Assembly: GCF_001750165.1 (NCBI RefSeq)
Contig: NZ_CP015411.1
Location: 3,252,001-3,316,000, forward strand
DNA from: Pseudoalteromonas luteoviolacea
GTDB lineage: Bacteria > Pseudomonadota > Gammaproteobacteria > Enterobacterales > Alteromonadaceae
Direction: 5' to 3'
Length of the DNA: 64,000 nucleotides
In this document: piece by piece, positions 43,660 to 52,921 of the stretch
Position numbering within the stretch: the first letter of the stretch is position 1
How the letters are laid out: each line of letters opens with the position of its first letter
Position numbers and translations under genes: made by a program
The notes under the pieces: model-generated
What the model was told of the DNA's origin: nothing
What the model saw: the letters and a program-made list of their open reading frames with translations, nothing else
Database searches by the model: none

Positions 43660-44435
43660 TAGCCATTCACCCAATTTGCTTTGCGTTTCTCTAAGAATGC
43701 GTTCACGCCTTCTTTTTGATCTTGTGTATCAAATAATGTCACGAACAATTCGCGCTCAAGCGGCAATGCACTGTCAATCGTACCTGTGCGTCCTTTTTGA
43801 ATAAGTGACTTACATGCTGTAACCGCAACAGGGCTTTGATCTTCCACTTTTGCAGCGAGCGCCAGCGCAGCTTCTAAGGCTTGCCCCTGCTCTACCACTT
43901 CTTCAACTAAGCCAATCTTCTCTGCTTTATCAGCTTTAAGGCGTTCACCACATAAAATCATGCGCTTCGCCCAACCTTCACCAACCAACCAAGATAGATT
44001 TTGTGTTCCACCAGCGCAAGGAAGTAGGCCAACTTTTGCTTCTGGTAGTGCCATTTGTGCTTGTGCTTCGGCAATGCGAATATCACACGCCAATGCGACC
44101 TCCAAACCGCCACCCATTGCAAAGCCATTAATGGCCGCAATTGACACACCACGGAAATTGCTTAGTGTTTCAAATGCTTCACCAAACACGCGCGACATAT
44201 CAGCAGCAACGCCTTTGTCGCCATCTGCAAATACATTTAAGTCAGCGCCTGCTGAGAAGAACTTCTCACCCTCGCCAGTAATAACCAACGAGTAGATCTC
44301 TTTATCCGCGTTTAATTCGTTTACCAGCTCTTTTAAGCCAACCAGCGTGTCACGTGTCCACGTATTTGCAGGTGGGTTGGACATAGTTACAATTGCAATG
44401 TGACCACGTTTTTCAAGTTTTAATTGTGCAGACAT
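43659..44435 (-). CDS. Enoyl-CoA hydratase of valine/isoleucine catabolism
   Basis: 258-residue crotonase. SAGADLNVF oxyanion segment, GFAMGGGLEVALACD with the first catalytic Glu, and MALPEAKVGLLPCAGGTQ with the second. It hydrates methacrylyl-CoA or tiglyl-CoA after the acyl-CoA dehydrogenase encoded 11 bases upstream. It corresponds to the ivdD position in Shewanella-type operons. Confidence 0.93.
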   Translation of the reverse strand: MSAQLKLEKRGHIAIVTMSNPPANTWTRDTLVGLKELVNELNADKEIYSLVITGEGEKFFSAGADLNVFADGDKGVAADMSRVFGEAFETLSNFRGVSIAAINGFAMGGGLEVALACDIRIAEAQAQMALPEAKVGLLPCAGGTQNLSWLVGEGWAKRMILCGERLKADKAEKIGLVEEVVEQGQALEAALALAAKVEDQSPVAVTACKSLIQKGRTGTIDSALPLERELFVTLFDTQDQKEGVNAFLEKRKANWVNG

Positions 44436-44446
44436 TTATTTGCTCC

Positions 44447-45604
44447 TTATAAAACGCTTGCAGCGCCTTCGGCTAAAATTCGACGGGCAATGATCACGCG
44501 CATGATCTCGTTTGTGCCCTCTAAGATTTGGTGAACGCGCACATCACGTAAATGGCGCTCAAGTGGGTATTCTTTGATATAACCATAACCACCGTGGATC
44601 TGCAGTGCATCATCACACACTTTAGTGCCTACATCAGTCGCAAAGCGTTTTGCCATTGCACAGTAAGTGGTTTTTTCTGGGTCATTGCTATCTAGTTTAA
44701 ACGCAGCTAAGCGGACCATTTGACGCGCTGCAACCAGTTCAGTGTTCATATCAGCAATTTTAAATTGCAGTGCTTGGAATGCAGCCAGAGGTTTACCAAA
44801 CTGCTGACGCTCCTGCATATACTCTTTTGCTGTATTTAGTGCTTGCTGTGCAGTACCAATAGAGCATGTCGCAATATTGATACGACCACCATCAAGGCCC
44901 TGCATCGCAAATTTAAAGCCTTCGCCTTCTTTACCCATTAGGTTAGCAGCTGGAATTCTCACATCTTCGAAGGTAATTAAACGTGTTGGCTGCGCATTCC
45001 AGCCCATTTTCTCTTCAGCTTTACCATAAATAACGCCAGCTGCATCCGCTGGGACAACAAATGCCGAGATCCCTTTAGGGCCTTCTTCACCAGTGCGTGC
45101 CATGACTACTAACACGTCTGTTTCGCCTGCACCAGAGATAAACATTTTTGAGCCATTTAAGACATACTCATCACCTTCAAGCACAGCTTTGGTTTTAAGT
45201 GATGCCGCATCTGAACCTGAGCCTGGCTCGGTCAAGCAGTAGGATGCTAATAACTCACCCATGACCAGCTGATCCATGTATTGGCTCTTCACCGCATCAG
45301 TACCAAAGCTGGCGATCATCCAAGTCGCCATGTTATGGATAGTTAGCATCGCAGTCGTTGCAGTACAGCCCATAGAAAGCTGTTCAAATATAATGCTGGA
45401 ATCTAGGCGAGATAGGCCTAAGCCACCCGCTTCTTCTGGTGTATATAGACCACAAAAACCGAGTTCACCCGCTTGCTTAATTACATCTTTAGGAAAAATA
45501 TGCTCCTGATCCCAGCGCGCAGCATTTGGCGCAAGTTCAGTCATAGCGAATTGATAAGCGGTTTCGGCGAATGCCTGTTGATCTTCATTCAGATTAAAGT
45601 CCAT
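44447..45604 (-). CDS. Acyl-CoA dehydrogenase (isobutyryl-/2-methylbutyryl-CoA type)
   Basis: About 385 residues from the ATG at 45604 (AGAGG upstream). Acyl-CoA dehydrogenase motifs: YCLTEPGSGSDAASLKT (flavin contact), GSKMFISGAGETDV, and the C-terminal QIHGGYGYIKEYPLERHLRDVRV with the catalytic Glu in LEGTNEIMRVII. The C-terminal Glu position fits isobutyryl- and short-branched-chain dehydrogenases rather than isovaleryl-CoA dehydrogenase. The latter is encoded separately in the liu operon. It starts after a probable attenuator that separates it from mmsA. Confidence 0.92.
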   Translation of the reverse strand: MDFNLNEDQQAFAETAYQFAMTELAPNAARWDQEHIFPKDVIKQAGELGFCGLYTPEEAGGLGLSRLDSSIIFEQLSMGCTATTAMLTIHNMATWMIASFGTDAVKSQYMDQLVMGELLASYCLTEPGSGSDAASLKTKAVLEGDEYVLNGSKMFISGAGETDVLVVMARTGEEGPKGISAFVVPADAAGVIYGKAEEKMGWNAQPTRLITFEDVRIPAANLMGKEGEGFKFAMQGLDGGRINIATCSIGTAQQALNTAKEYMQERQQFGKPLAAFQALQFKIADMNTELVAARQMVRLAAFKLDSNDPEKTTYCAMAKRFATDVGTKVCDDALQIHGGYGYIKEYPLERHLRDVRVHQILEGTNEIMRVIIARRILAEGAASVL

Positions 45605-45628
45605 AAAAGACCTCTCTTGTTGTCGTAT

Positions 45629-45648
45629 CAAGTGATTTTCATCACTTG
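45629..45648 (+). terminator. Terminator-shaped hairpin on the coding-opposite strand
   Basis: CAAGTGAT, loop TTTC, ATCACTTG, followed on the plus strand by TTTTTTATT. No plus-strand gene lies upstream, so if functional it would stop antisense transcription. It could also serve as a dyad operator just upstream of the acyl-CoA dehydrogenase gene. Confidence 0.4.
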
Positions 45649-45692
45649 TTTTTTATTCTTGTTGCACCTGATCTGCGTCAGGCGGTACTACT

Positions 45693-45718
45693 AAAAGCCC
45701 AGCATAGGTACTGGGCTT
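45693..45718 (-). terminator. Intra-operon terminator or attenuator after mmsA
   Basis: On the minus strand AAAGCCCAG, loop TACCTATG, CTGGGCTTT, with a short four-T run. It begins about 15 bases after the mmsA stop. It may reduce read-through into the downstream acyl-CoA dehydrogenase genes. Confidence 0.6.
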
Positions 45719-45733
45719 TGGAAATATGTCGGA

Positions 45734-47224
45734 TTAACGTAAGTTAATGCTCATATTAGGACCGGTTACCGCTTCATCAGCGAACCAACGAGATGTGATT
45801 GTCTTCGTTTCTGTGTAGAAACGTACACCTTGTTTACCATATGTATGCACATCACCGTAGAAAGAGTTTTTCCAACCCGTGAATGAGAAGAAAGGAAGCG
45901 GCACTGGGATCGGAATATTAATACCAACCTGACCTACTTGAATTTCTTGTTGGAACTTACGAGCAGCAGCGCCGCTTGCTGTGAATAACGATACACCGTT
46001 ACCATACGGGCTGTTATTAACCAACGTGATTGCTTCTTCAAGCGTATCAACAAACACACAATTTAGTACTGGACCAAAGATCTCTTCTTTATAAATGTCC
46101 ATATCTGTTGTCACATTGGTAAATAATGTTGGACCTACCCAGTTGCCGTTTTCATAACCTTCAACTGTAAAGTTGGAGCCATCAAGTAAACAAGTTGCAC
46201 CTTGCTCTTTACCCGATTCAATCAATGACAGAATACGCGCTTTAGCTGCTGCTGAGGTTTGTGGACCGTACGCAGCTTCAGGATCATTCCAAATACCTGG
46301 GCGTACTTTTTCAAGACCTGCTTTTAAGTCATCTACCCATTCTTGTGATTTGCCGACAAATACAGCAACCGAAATACCCATACAACGCTGACCAGCAGCA
46401 CCTACAGATGCGCCTACAAGGTTATTAATTGTTTGCTCTTTACTTGCGTCAGGCATAATCACCATGTGATTTTTAGCACCTACACAAGCTTGCACACGTT
46501 TAAGGTTTTCTGTGCCTTTACTATAAATATACTGACCAACACCGCACGAACCAACAAATGAGACAGCGCGAATTTCTGGTGCTTCTAAAATCTGGTCAAC
46601 TTGATCTTTGCCACCATGTACAACCTGCAACACACCTTTAGGTGCACCTGCTTCTTCGAATAGTTCTACTAGGCGCATTGGTGTTAGTGGATCTTGCTCA
46701 GACGGTTTAAGTACAAATGTGTTTCCGCATACAATCGCCATTGGGAACATCCAAAGTGGGATCATTGCAGGAAAGTTAAATGGCGTGATGCCCGCACACA
46801 CACCAAGCGGTTGAATGTATGAGTATGTATCAATGTTACGTGCTACGTTTTCAACGGTTTCACCCATCATCATAGCCGGCGCATTAGCTGCTTGTTCAAC
46901 CACTTCGATACCGCGCCAAACATCACCTTTCGCATCTTCAAATGTTTTGCCAAGCTCGTGACAAATGATGGTTGCGATTTCTTCTTGATGTTCTTTTAAT
47001 AGTGCTGCATAGCGCATCATGATACGTGCACGCTCTGGTACAGGGACATTCTTCCATGTTTGGAACGCCTCTTGAGCTGAACTAATAGCGGCCTGTACTT
47101 CTTGTGACGTAGCGCAAGGTACCTGTGCAAGGACTTCTTGATTTGCTGGATTAACAACGTCTAACCATTTGTCAGACTGCGACTGTGTGAATTCACCGTT
47201 GATGTATAATGGTACCTGGTGCAT
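45734..47224 (-). CDS. mmsA: CoA-acylating methylmalonate-semialdehyde dehydrogenase
   Basis: 496 residues of the aldehyde dehydrogenase superfamily. FNFPAMIPLWMFPMAI, VLKPSEQDPLTP, the NAD segment SFVGSCGVGQYIY and the catalytic Cys in AAGQRCMGISV are seen. KEEIFGPVL and the distinctive IPVPLPFFSFTGWKNSFYGD near the end are diagnostic for MmsA. It converts methylmalonate semialdehyde, NAD and CoA to propionyl-CoA, the last step of the valine branch. It is second in the operon, 73 bases after the thiolase, with a long-loop hairpin in the gap. Confidence 0.96.
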   Translation of the reverse strand: MHQVPLYINGEFTQSQSDKWLDVVNPANQEVLAQVPCATSQEVQAAISSAQEAFQTWKNVPVPERARIMMRYAALLKEHQEEIATIICHELGKTFEDAKGDVWRGIEVVEQAANAPAMMMGETVENVARNIDTYSYIQPLGVCAGITPFNFPAMIPLWMFPMAIVCGNTFVLKPSEQDPLTPMRLVELFEEAGAPKGVLQVVHGGKDQVDQILEAPEIRAVSFVGSCGVGQYIYSKGTENLKRVQACVGAKNHMVIMPDASKEQTINNLVGASVGAAGQRCMGISVAVFVGKSQEWVDDLKAGLEKVRPGIWNDPEAAYGPQTSAAAKARILSLIESGKEQGATCLLDGSNFTVEGYENGNWVGPTLFTNVTTDMDIYKEEIFGPVLNCVFVDTLEEAITLVNNSPYGNGVSLFTASGAAARKFQQEIQVGQVGINIPIPVPLPFFSFTGWKNSFYGDVHTYGKQGVRFYTETKTITSRWFADEAVTGPNMSINLR

Positions 47225-47254
47225 TTTGCACTCCTCCCCAAAAAAACTGAAAGT

Positions 47255-47289
47255 AGCGCCGCGTTAAAAATTAGTATAATTGCGGCGCT
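47255..47289 (-). promoter_or_regulatory. GC-rich intercistronic hairpin between thiolase and mmsA
   Basis: AGCGCCGC (47255-47262) pairs with GCGGCGCT (47282-47289) around a 19-base AT-rich loop. No T-run follows on the minus strand. An mRNA stability or attenuation element is likely. Confidence 0.5.
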
Positions 47290-47297
47290 TTGACGAT

Positions 47298-48476
47298 TTA
47301 AACTTCTACTGCTAGTGCAACCGCCTCACCACCACCAATACACAGTGATGCAACGCCTTTTGACAGGCCACGATTGCGAAGTGCGTGAATCAAAGTCACC
47401 AAAATACGTGCACCACTTGCACCAATTGGGTGACCAAGTGCACATGCACCACCATTGACGTTAACTTTTGCACTATCAAGTTTCATTTCATTGATAGCAA
47501 GCATCGTTACCATGGCAAATGCTTCATTGATTTCCCAAAGGTCCACGTCTTCTTTTGACCAACCTGCTTTATCAAGCAATGAGTTCATTGCACCTACAGG
47601 CGCAATTGTAAACTCAGCAGGTGCTTGAGAATGTGTTGCGTGCGCCACAATCTTACATAAAGGTGTCAGACCATGTGCTTGCGCTTCTGACTCACTCATC
47701 AACATAAGCGCTGCTGCACCATCTGAAATAGATGACGAGTTAGCTGCTGTGATGGTGCCGTCTTTTTTAAACGCTGGACGTAGCGATGGAATCTTATCTG
47801 GACGTGCGTTACCTGGCTGTTCGTCAGTTGTTACTTCAATGTCGCCTTTACGAGTAGAAATAACATGCGGGATCACTTCATTATCGAAACTGCCGCTTTC
47901 AATCGCTGCGTTTGCTTTACTTAAAGAGTTAAGTGCAAACTCGTCCATATTTTCGCGAGTAATGCCATATTGATCGGCTGTATCTTGAGCAAAACAGCCC
48001 ATTGCTTTTTTATCGTAAGCATCTTCAAGACCATCAGCCATCATATGGTCGATAACTTGGTTGTGACCCATACGCATACCACCACGTGCATTTGGCATGA
48101 AATAAGGCGCATTTGTCATGCTTTCCATCCCACCTGCAATCGCAGTTTTGATACTGCCTGATTTAATTAAATCATGGGCGAACATGGCTGCTTTTAAACC
48201 TGAGCCACATACTTTATTAATAGTTGTTGCACCTGTTGAGCGTGCAAGACCTGCGTGTAGTACTGCTTGACGCGCTGGTGCTTGGCCAAGACCTGCTGGT
48301 AATACACAACCCATAATAACTTCATCGATGCTGGCATCCGATAAACCAGTATCATTCATGACAGCTTTGATTGCAGTTGCACCTAAATCTGTTGCAGCTG
48401 CACCAGATAGGCTACCCATAAATCCACCCATAGGGGTACGTTTTGCTGCTACGATGACTACGGCTTCGTTACTCAT
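47298..48476 (-). CDS. Acetyl-CoA C-acyltransferase (thiolase)
   Basis: 392 residues. Thiolase motifs in order: NKVCGSGLKAAM with nucleophile Cys near residue 89, GGMESMTNAPY, NEAFAMVTM, GHPIGASGARI (His) and CIGGGEAV (second Cys). It should cleave 2-methylacetoacetyl-CoA to propionyl-CoA and acetyl-CoA (isoleucine branch), and may also act on acetoacetyl-CoA formed from leucine. It is the first gene of the operon (ivdA position). A 24-bp perfect dyad lies 66 bases upstream. Confidence 0.94.
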   Translation of the reverse strand: MSNEAVVIVAAKRTPMGGFMGSLSGAAATDLGATAIKAVMNDTGLSDASIDEVIMGCVLPAGLGQAPARQAVLHAGLARSTGATTINKVCGSGLKAAMFAHDLIKSGSIKTAIAGGMESMTNAPYFMPNARGGMRMGHNQVIDHMMADGLEDAYDKKAMGCFAQDTADQYGITRENMDEFALNSLSKANAAIESGSFDNEVIPHVISTRKGDIEVTTDEQPGNARPDKIPSLRPAFKKDGTITAANSSSISDGAAALMLMSESEAQAHGLTPLCKIVAHATHSQAPAEFTIAPVGAMNSLLDKAGWSKEDVDLWEINEAFAMVTMLAINEMKLDSAKVNVNGGACALGHPIGASGARILVTLIHALRNRGLSKGVASLCIGGGEAVALAVEV

Positions 48477-48541
48477 TTAAAACTCCTGTTAACAAGCAAA
48501 TTGCTTGCTTTTAGTAATCTCTTACGTCGAGCATACCTAAA

Positions 48542-48565
48542 ATTTACGTTTACGCCAACGTAAAT
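48542..48565 (-). promoter_or_regulatory. Palindromic LiuR-type operator upstream of the valine operon
   Basis: ATTTACGTT - 6 bases - AACGTAAAT, a perfect 9-bp inverted repeat. It matches the TTTACGT/ACGTAAA half-sites reported for LiuR in gammaproteobacteria. It lies 66 bases upstream of the thiolase ATG and on the other side of the liuR gene's own site, placing both operons under one regulator. Confidence 0.75.
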
Positions 48566-48770
48566 CTAAAAACAAGCATATTGCGATTTTCAAAAATGTA
48601 AAGTTTACTTGCACAGCTGTCTTGCCAAGTTGGCATTTTACTGCGCATTCCCTTGCTATATCCCATGTTTAAGCACAAACTAACAAAGCATATAGTACCT
48701 TGTGCGAGCTAAAAGTAGTTCAAGATCCAGATTTTGCATATGCGACTAAAGCATGATGCAAAAACGACAC

Positions 48771-48799
48771 TTTACCTTTACGTAAACTTCACTTATATT
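48771..48799 (+). promoter_or_regulatory. liuR promoter with overlapping LiuR-type operator
   Basis: TTTACC (48771-48776) and TATATT (48794-48799) are spaced 17 bases apart and could be -35 and -10. The spacer holds TTTACGTAAA (48777-48786), a perfect 10-bp palindrome of the same half-site as the operator upstream of the thiolase. Placing the operator between the promoter boxes is typical of MerR-family control and implies autoregulation of liuR and the downstream liu genes. Between this site and 48565 I see no further feature. Confidence 0.65.
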
Positions 48800-48832
48800 G
48801 GTCTAATCAGTTTCGAAGTAAGTGTGTAAATA

Positions 48833-49228
48833 ATGCAAGACACCAATAAAGAACCAACCTACTCAATAAGCGAACTCGCTAAGGAATTTGACATTACCAC
48901 ACGAAGTATTCGTTTTTATGAAGATCAAGGATTACTTTCGCCTGAACGTAATGGTCAGACCCGTATTTATTCAAAACGAGACAAAGTGCGCCTCAAACTT
49001 ATTCTGCGCGGTAAGCGACTTGGCTTCACGCTTGCTGAAACTGGCAGATTATTTGAGCTTTATGACGCAGACAAATCTAGCGAAAAACAGCTCCATACCA
49101 TGCTGCAATTAATAGAAGAGAAAAAAGCGGACTTAAGCCAGCAAATGGATGACATTAAAGTTGTCCTTATGGAGCTAGTGACAGCAGAAAGACGCTGTCT
49201 CGATACATTAAAAGAATTACAAGACTAA
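48833..49228 (+). CDS. liuR: MerR family transcriptional regulator of branched-chain catabolism
   Basis: 131 residues. The MerR winged-helix starts YSISELAKEFDITTRSIRFYE and continues with GQTRIYSKRDKVRLKLI. A coiled-coil dimerisation helix (EEKKADLSQQMDDIKVVLMEL) and a short tail containing RRCLDTLKELQD follow. It is the regulator of the adjacent liu genes and, judging from the shared palindrome, of the divergent valine operon. The effector in this family is thought to be a pathway acyl-CoA; that is not visible in the sequence. Confidence 0.93.
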   Translation: MQDTNKEPTYSISELAKEFDITTRSIRFYEDQGLLSPERNGQTRIYSKRDKVRLKLILRGKRLGFTLAETGRLFELYDADKSSEKQLHTMLQLIEEKKADLSQQMDDIKVVLMELVTAERRCLDTLKELQD

Positions 49229-49248
49229 TCAGTACACAGTATTTGTCC

Positions 49249-49278
49249 GCTGAGGCGTTTGCTAAAAGTTGCCTCAGC
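49249..49278 (+). promoter_or_regulatory. Hairpin between liuR and isovaleryl-CoA dehydrogenase gene
   Basis: GCTGAGGC (49249-49256) pairs with GCCTCAGC (49271-49278) around a 14-base loop, with no T-run. It may lower read-through or stabilise the downstream message, setting the ratio of regulator to enzymes. Confidence 0.5.
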
Positions 49279-49324
49279 AACCCGTTAGGGTAAAACACAA
49301 ATTCTCACACAGGATGACAACAAG

Positions 49325-50500
49325 ATGAGCACAGTATCACTATATAAAGAACTCAATTTTGGACTTGGTGAAACCGCAGATATGATCCGCGATCATGTCA
49401 ATAACTTTGCCACTAGCGAAATCGCCCCTTTGGCAGAAAAAACCGACCAAGAAAATACCTTTCCAAATGAGCTATGGCCAAAGTTTGGCGAAATGGGCTT
49501 ACTCGGCATCACTGTGCCAGAGGAATTTGGCGGCGCAAATATGGGCTATCTAGAGCACGTAATCGCGATGGAAGAAATTAGCCGTGCAAGTGCATCTATC
49601 GGATTAAGCTACGGTGCACACTCTAATTTATGTGTGAACCAAATAAACCGTAACGGTAACCAAGCACAAAAAGAAAAGTACTTACCTAAGCTAATCAGTG
49701 GCGAGCACATCGGCGCATTGGCAATGAGTGAGCCTAATTCAGGTTCTGATGTGGTTTCAATGAAACTCAAAGCCGAGAAAAAAGGTGATAAATACGTACT
49801 TAATGGCAACAAAATGTGGATCACCAATGGTCCTGATGCCGATGTATTTGTGATATACGCCAAAACTGAATTAGACGCAGGACCTCGCGGCATTACGGCT
49901 TTTATCGTTGAGCGTAACTCCCCTGGTTTTTCTACAGCGCAAAAGCTCGATAAATTAGGTATGCGTGGCTCAAATACGTGTGAACTTGTATTTGAGGACT
50001 GTGAAGTACCTGAAGAAAATATTCTTGGTACGTTAAACGAAGGTGTTAAGGTCCTAATGAGCGGACTTGATTATGAACGAGTCGTGTTAGCAGGTGGCCC
50101 ACTGGGTATCATGCAAGCATGTATGGACGTGGTTGTACCGTACATTCACGAGCGTCAACAATTTAATCAATCGATTGGTGAATTCCAATTAGTGCAAGGC
50201 AAAATTGCAGATATGTATACGCAAATGAATGCAGCGCGTTCATATGTATATACAGTGGCAAAAGCGTGTGACCGTGGTGAAACTACTCGTAAAGATGCAG
50301 CTGGTGCAATTTTATATGCAGCAGAACTTGCGACCAAACTCGCTCTAGATGCAATTCAGCTACTTGGCGGTAATGGTTATATCAATGAATACTCAACAGG
50401 TCGACTTTTACGTGACGCCAAACTCTATGAAATTGGCGCAGGTACGTCTGAAATACGACGCATGCTGATTGGTCGTGAGTTATTCAATGAAAGCCGTTAA
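49325..50500 (+). CDS. liuA: Isovaleryl-CoA dehydrogenase
   Basis: 391 residues. Typical IVD features: GITVPEEFGGANMGYLEH, LSYGAHSNLCVNQI, AMSEPNSGSDVVSMKL, and the catalytic Glu in LDYERVVLAGGPLG near residue 253. That position marks isovaleryl-CoA dehydrogenases and differs from other acyl-CoA dehydrogenases. The C-terminal YEIGAGTSEIRRMLIGRELF fits. It oxidises isovaleryl-CoA to 3-methylcrotonyl-CoA in leucine catabolism. It is the first enzyme gene after liuR, 11 bases before liuB. Confidence 0.96.
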   Translation: MSTVSLYKELNFGLGETADMIRDHVNNFATSEIAPLAEKTDQENTFPNELWPKFGEMGLLGITVPEEFGGANMGYLEHVIAMEEISRASASIGLSYGAHSNLCVNQINRNGNQAQKEKYLPKLISGEHIGALAMSEPNSGSDVVSMKLKAEKKGDKYVLNGNKMWITNGPDADVFVIYAKTELDAGPRGITAFIVERNSPGFSTAQKLDKLGMRGSNTCELVFEDCEVPEENILGTLNEGVKVLMSGLDYERVVLAGGPLGIMQACMDVVVPYIHERQQFNQSIGEFQLVQGKIADMYTQMNAARSYVYTVAKACDRGETTRKDAAGAILYAAELATKLALDAIQLLGGNGYINEYSTGRLLRDAKLYEIGAGTSEIRRMLIGRELFNESR

Positions 50501-50511
50501 GGAGAAGTGGC

Positions 50512-52119
50512 ATGACGGTATTAAATACATCAGTTAATACGCATGACCAACAATTTAAAGACAACCATGACGCGATGGCGTCATTGGTTGCTGATTTAAA
50601 TGATAAGGTCGCAAATTTAAGTCAAGGTGGTGGAGAAGCCCTCATTGCCCGCCATCAAAGTCGCGGTAAATTGTTTGTGCGCGACAGGATAGATACCCTG
50701 CTTGACGAAGGCTCTCCATTTTTAGAAATTTCTCAATTTGCCGCGTTTGGCGTATACGAACAAGATATTCCATGTGCTGGTGTTGTCGCTGGGATCGGAC
50801 GCGTTAAAGGCGTCGAATGTATGATTGTTGGCAACGACGCCACAGTAAAAGGCGGCACTTATTTCCCATTGACGGTTAAAAAGCATTTAAGAGCACAAGA
50901 AATCGCAGAGCGTTGTCACTTACCGTGTATATACCTAGTCGACTCTGGTGGCGCTAATTTACCTGAGCAAGACGAAGTATTCCCAGATAAGCTGCACTTT
51001 GGCCGCATCTTTTATAATCAAGCGCGTATGTCAGCCAAAGGCATTCCGCAAATTGCCGTGGTTATGGGTTTATGTACCGCAGGTGGTGCCTATGTACCCG
51101 CCATGGCTGATGAAAGTATCATTGTTAAAGAGCAAGGTACGATTTTCTTAGCAGGCCCACCTTTGGTAAAAGCGGCTACTGGTGAGGAAGTCAGTGCTGA
51201 GGATTTAGGTGGTGCAGATGTCCACTGTAAAGTATCTGGTGTAGCCGATCACTATGCAGAAAATGACGAGCATGCCCTATCAATTGCACGCCAATGTATT
51301 GAACGACTAAACCATCAACGCCCTACCCAGCCTATTCTAAAAGACATCAAGCCACCAAGATATGATATTAGCGAGATCTACGGCATTGTCGGTACCGATC
51401 TGAAAAAGCCATTTGATGTCAGAGAAGTCATTGCGCGCATCGTGGATGACTCTCAGTTTGACGAGTTTAAGCGCCACTTTGGCGAAACGCTTGTCACCGG
51501 CTTTGCCGAAATCTTTGGTCGCCCAGTGGGGATCGTCGCAAATAACGGTATCTTGTTCTCAGAATCTGCGCAAAAAGGCGCGCACTTTATCCAACTCTGT
51601 GCACAACGTGATATTCCTCTGTTGTTTTTACAAAATATCACTGGATTTATGGTTGGCCAAAAATACGAAGCCGAAGGCATCGCGAAGCATGGAGCCAAAA
51701 TGGTTACTGCTGTGTCTTGTGCAGACGTGCCTAAATTTACGGTGCTTATTGGTGGTTCATACGGTGCGGGTAATTATGGCATGTGTGGTCGTGCATACGA
51801 ACCAACCATGATGTGGATGTGGCCAAATGCGCGTATATCTGTCATGGGCGGTGAACAGGCTGCAGGCGTATTAACGCAAGTCCGCCAAGATGGCTTAGCG
51901 CGCAAAGGCATGAGCATGAGTGACGACGAAGTTGCTGAGTTCAAGAAGCCGATTGTAGAGCAGTATGAGAAACAAGGTCATCCATACTACGCCAGTGCAA
52001 GACTATGGGATGATGGCATCATCGACCCTGCAGATACACGCAACGTATTAGGTCTCGCGCTAGAGGCGGCAGCGAACGCGCCGAGTCAAGAATCTAAGTT
52101 TGGTATTTTCAGAATGTAG
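50512..52119 (+). CDS. liuB: Methylcrotonyl-CoA carboxylase, carboxyltransferase (beta) subunit
   Basis: 535 residues with the twin crotonase-like carboxyltransferase domains. IARHQSRGKLFVRDRIDTLLDEGSPFLE at the start, LVDSGGANLPEQDEVFPD in the middle, GNYGMCGRAYEPTMMWMWPNARISVMGGEQAAGVL near residue 420 and YYASARLWDDGIIDPADTR near the end are diagnostic. With LiuD it carboxylates 3-methylcrotonyl-CoA. It is preceded by GGAGAAG and lies 9 bases before liuC. Confidence 0.97.
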   Translation: MTVLNTSVNTHDQQFKDNHDAMASLVADLNDKVANLSQGGGEALIARHQSRGKLFVRDRIDTLLDEGSPFLEISQFAAFGVYEQDIPCAGVVAGIGRVKGVECMIVGNDATVKGGTYFPLTVKKHLRAQEIAERCHLPCIYLVDSGGANLPEQDEVFPDKLHFGRIFYNQARMSAKGIPQIAVVMGLCTAGGAYVPAMADESIIVKEQGTIFLAGPPLVKAATGEEVSAEDLGGADVHCKVSGVADHYAENDEHALSIARQCIERLNHQRPTQPILKDIKPPRYDISEIYGIVGTDLKKPFDVREVIARIVDDSQFDEFKRHFGETLVTGFAEIFGRPVGIVANNGILFSESAQKGAHFIQLCAQRDIPLLFLQNITGFMVGQKYEAEGIAKHGAKMVTAVSCADVPKFTVLIGGSYGAGNYGMCGRAYEPTMMWMWPNARISVMGGEQAAGVLTQVRQDGLARKGMSMSDDEVAEFKKPIVEQYEKQGHPYYASARLWDDGIIDPADTRNVLGLALEAAANAPSQESKFGIFRM

Positions 52120-52128
52120 GGGGCGTAC

Positions 52129-52911
52129 ATGTCTGTCACTTTAAATATTACAAAGAGCAAAGTGGCGATTTTAGAATTAAGTCGCCCTGAAAAACATAAT
52201 GCATTTAATGCTGAGATCATCGCAGAACTAATCAAAACCATTGAATATGCGAACGAATTAGATATTCGCGCATTGGTTTTAAAAACCCAAGGTAAACACT
52301 TTTCAGCTGGCGCTGATTTGGCTTGGATGAAGTCAATGGCGGATAATAACTATGAAGAAAACGTCGCTGACTCTTTAGAGCTGGCAAAGCTGATGCAAGT
52401 GCTGGCTACGTCACCCCACCCAACTTTGTGTTTAGTTCAAGGGGCCGCTTTTGGTGGCGCTCTTGGCCTTATCGCATGTTGTGATATCGCTGTGGCAACA
52501 CCCAATGCAAAGTTCTGCTTGAGCGAAGTTAAATTAGGTCTTATTCCCGCAGTGATCAGTCCATATGTAATTAAAGCAATCGGCGAAAGGCAAGCTAGAC
52601 GTTACTTTTTAACGGCTGAAGTCTTTCAAGCTGAAAAAGCCCTAGATCTTGGGCTTATCCACCAGATCAGTGACAATTTAGAACAAAGTGAAGAGTACTT
52701 CATTGAGCAGCTTTTAAATAACGGACCAACTGCCGTCAAAAGTGCGAAATCACTGATTGATGAAGTCTCAGATAAAGCCATCGATGAGCAACTGATCACA
52801 CACACCGCAAAACGCATCGCTGAAATTAGAGTGAGTGACGAAGGGCAAGAAGGCTTGAGTGCTTTTTTTGATAAACGCGCGCCAAATTGGCAACCGACGG
52901 CAAGCGAATAA
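52129..52911 (+). CDS. liuC: Methylglutaconyl-CoA hydratase
   Basis: 260-residue crotonase: HFSAGADLAWMKSM, GAAFGGALGLIACCDIAV and LSEVKLGLIPAVISPYVIKAIG, the combination typical of 3-methylglutaconyl-CoA hydratases (AUH/LiuC). It hydrates methylglutaconyl-CoA to HMG-CoA. It sits between liuB and liuD, with ten bases to the liuD ATG. Confidence 0.93.
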   Translation: MSVTLNITKSKVAILELSRPEKHNAFNAEIIAELIKTIEYANELDIRALVLKTQGKHFSAGADLAWMKSMADNNYEENVADSLELAKLMQVLATSPHPTLCLVQGAAFGGALGLIACCDIAVATPNAKFCLSEVKLGLIPAVISPYVIKAIGERQARRYFLTAEVFQAEKALDLGLIHQISDNLEQSEEYFIEQLLNNGPTAVKSAKSLIDEVSDKAIDEQLITHTAKRIAEIRVSDEGQEGLSAFFDKRAPNWQPTASE

Positions 52912-52921
52912 GGAAAATAAC

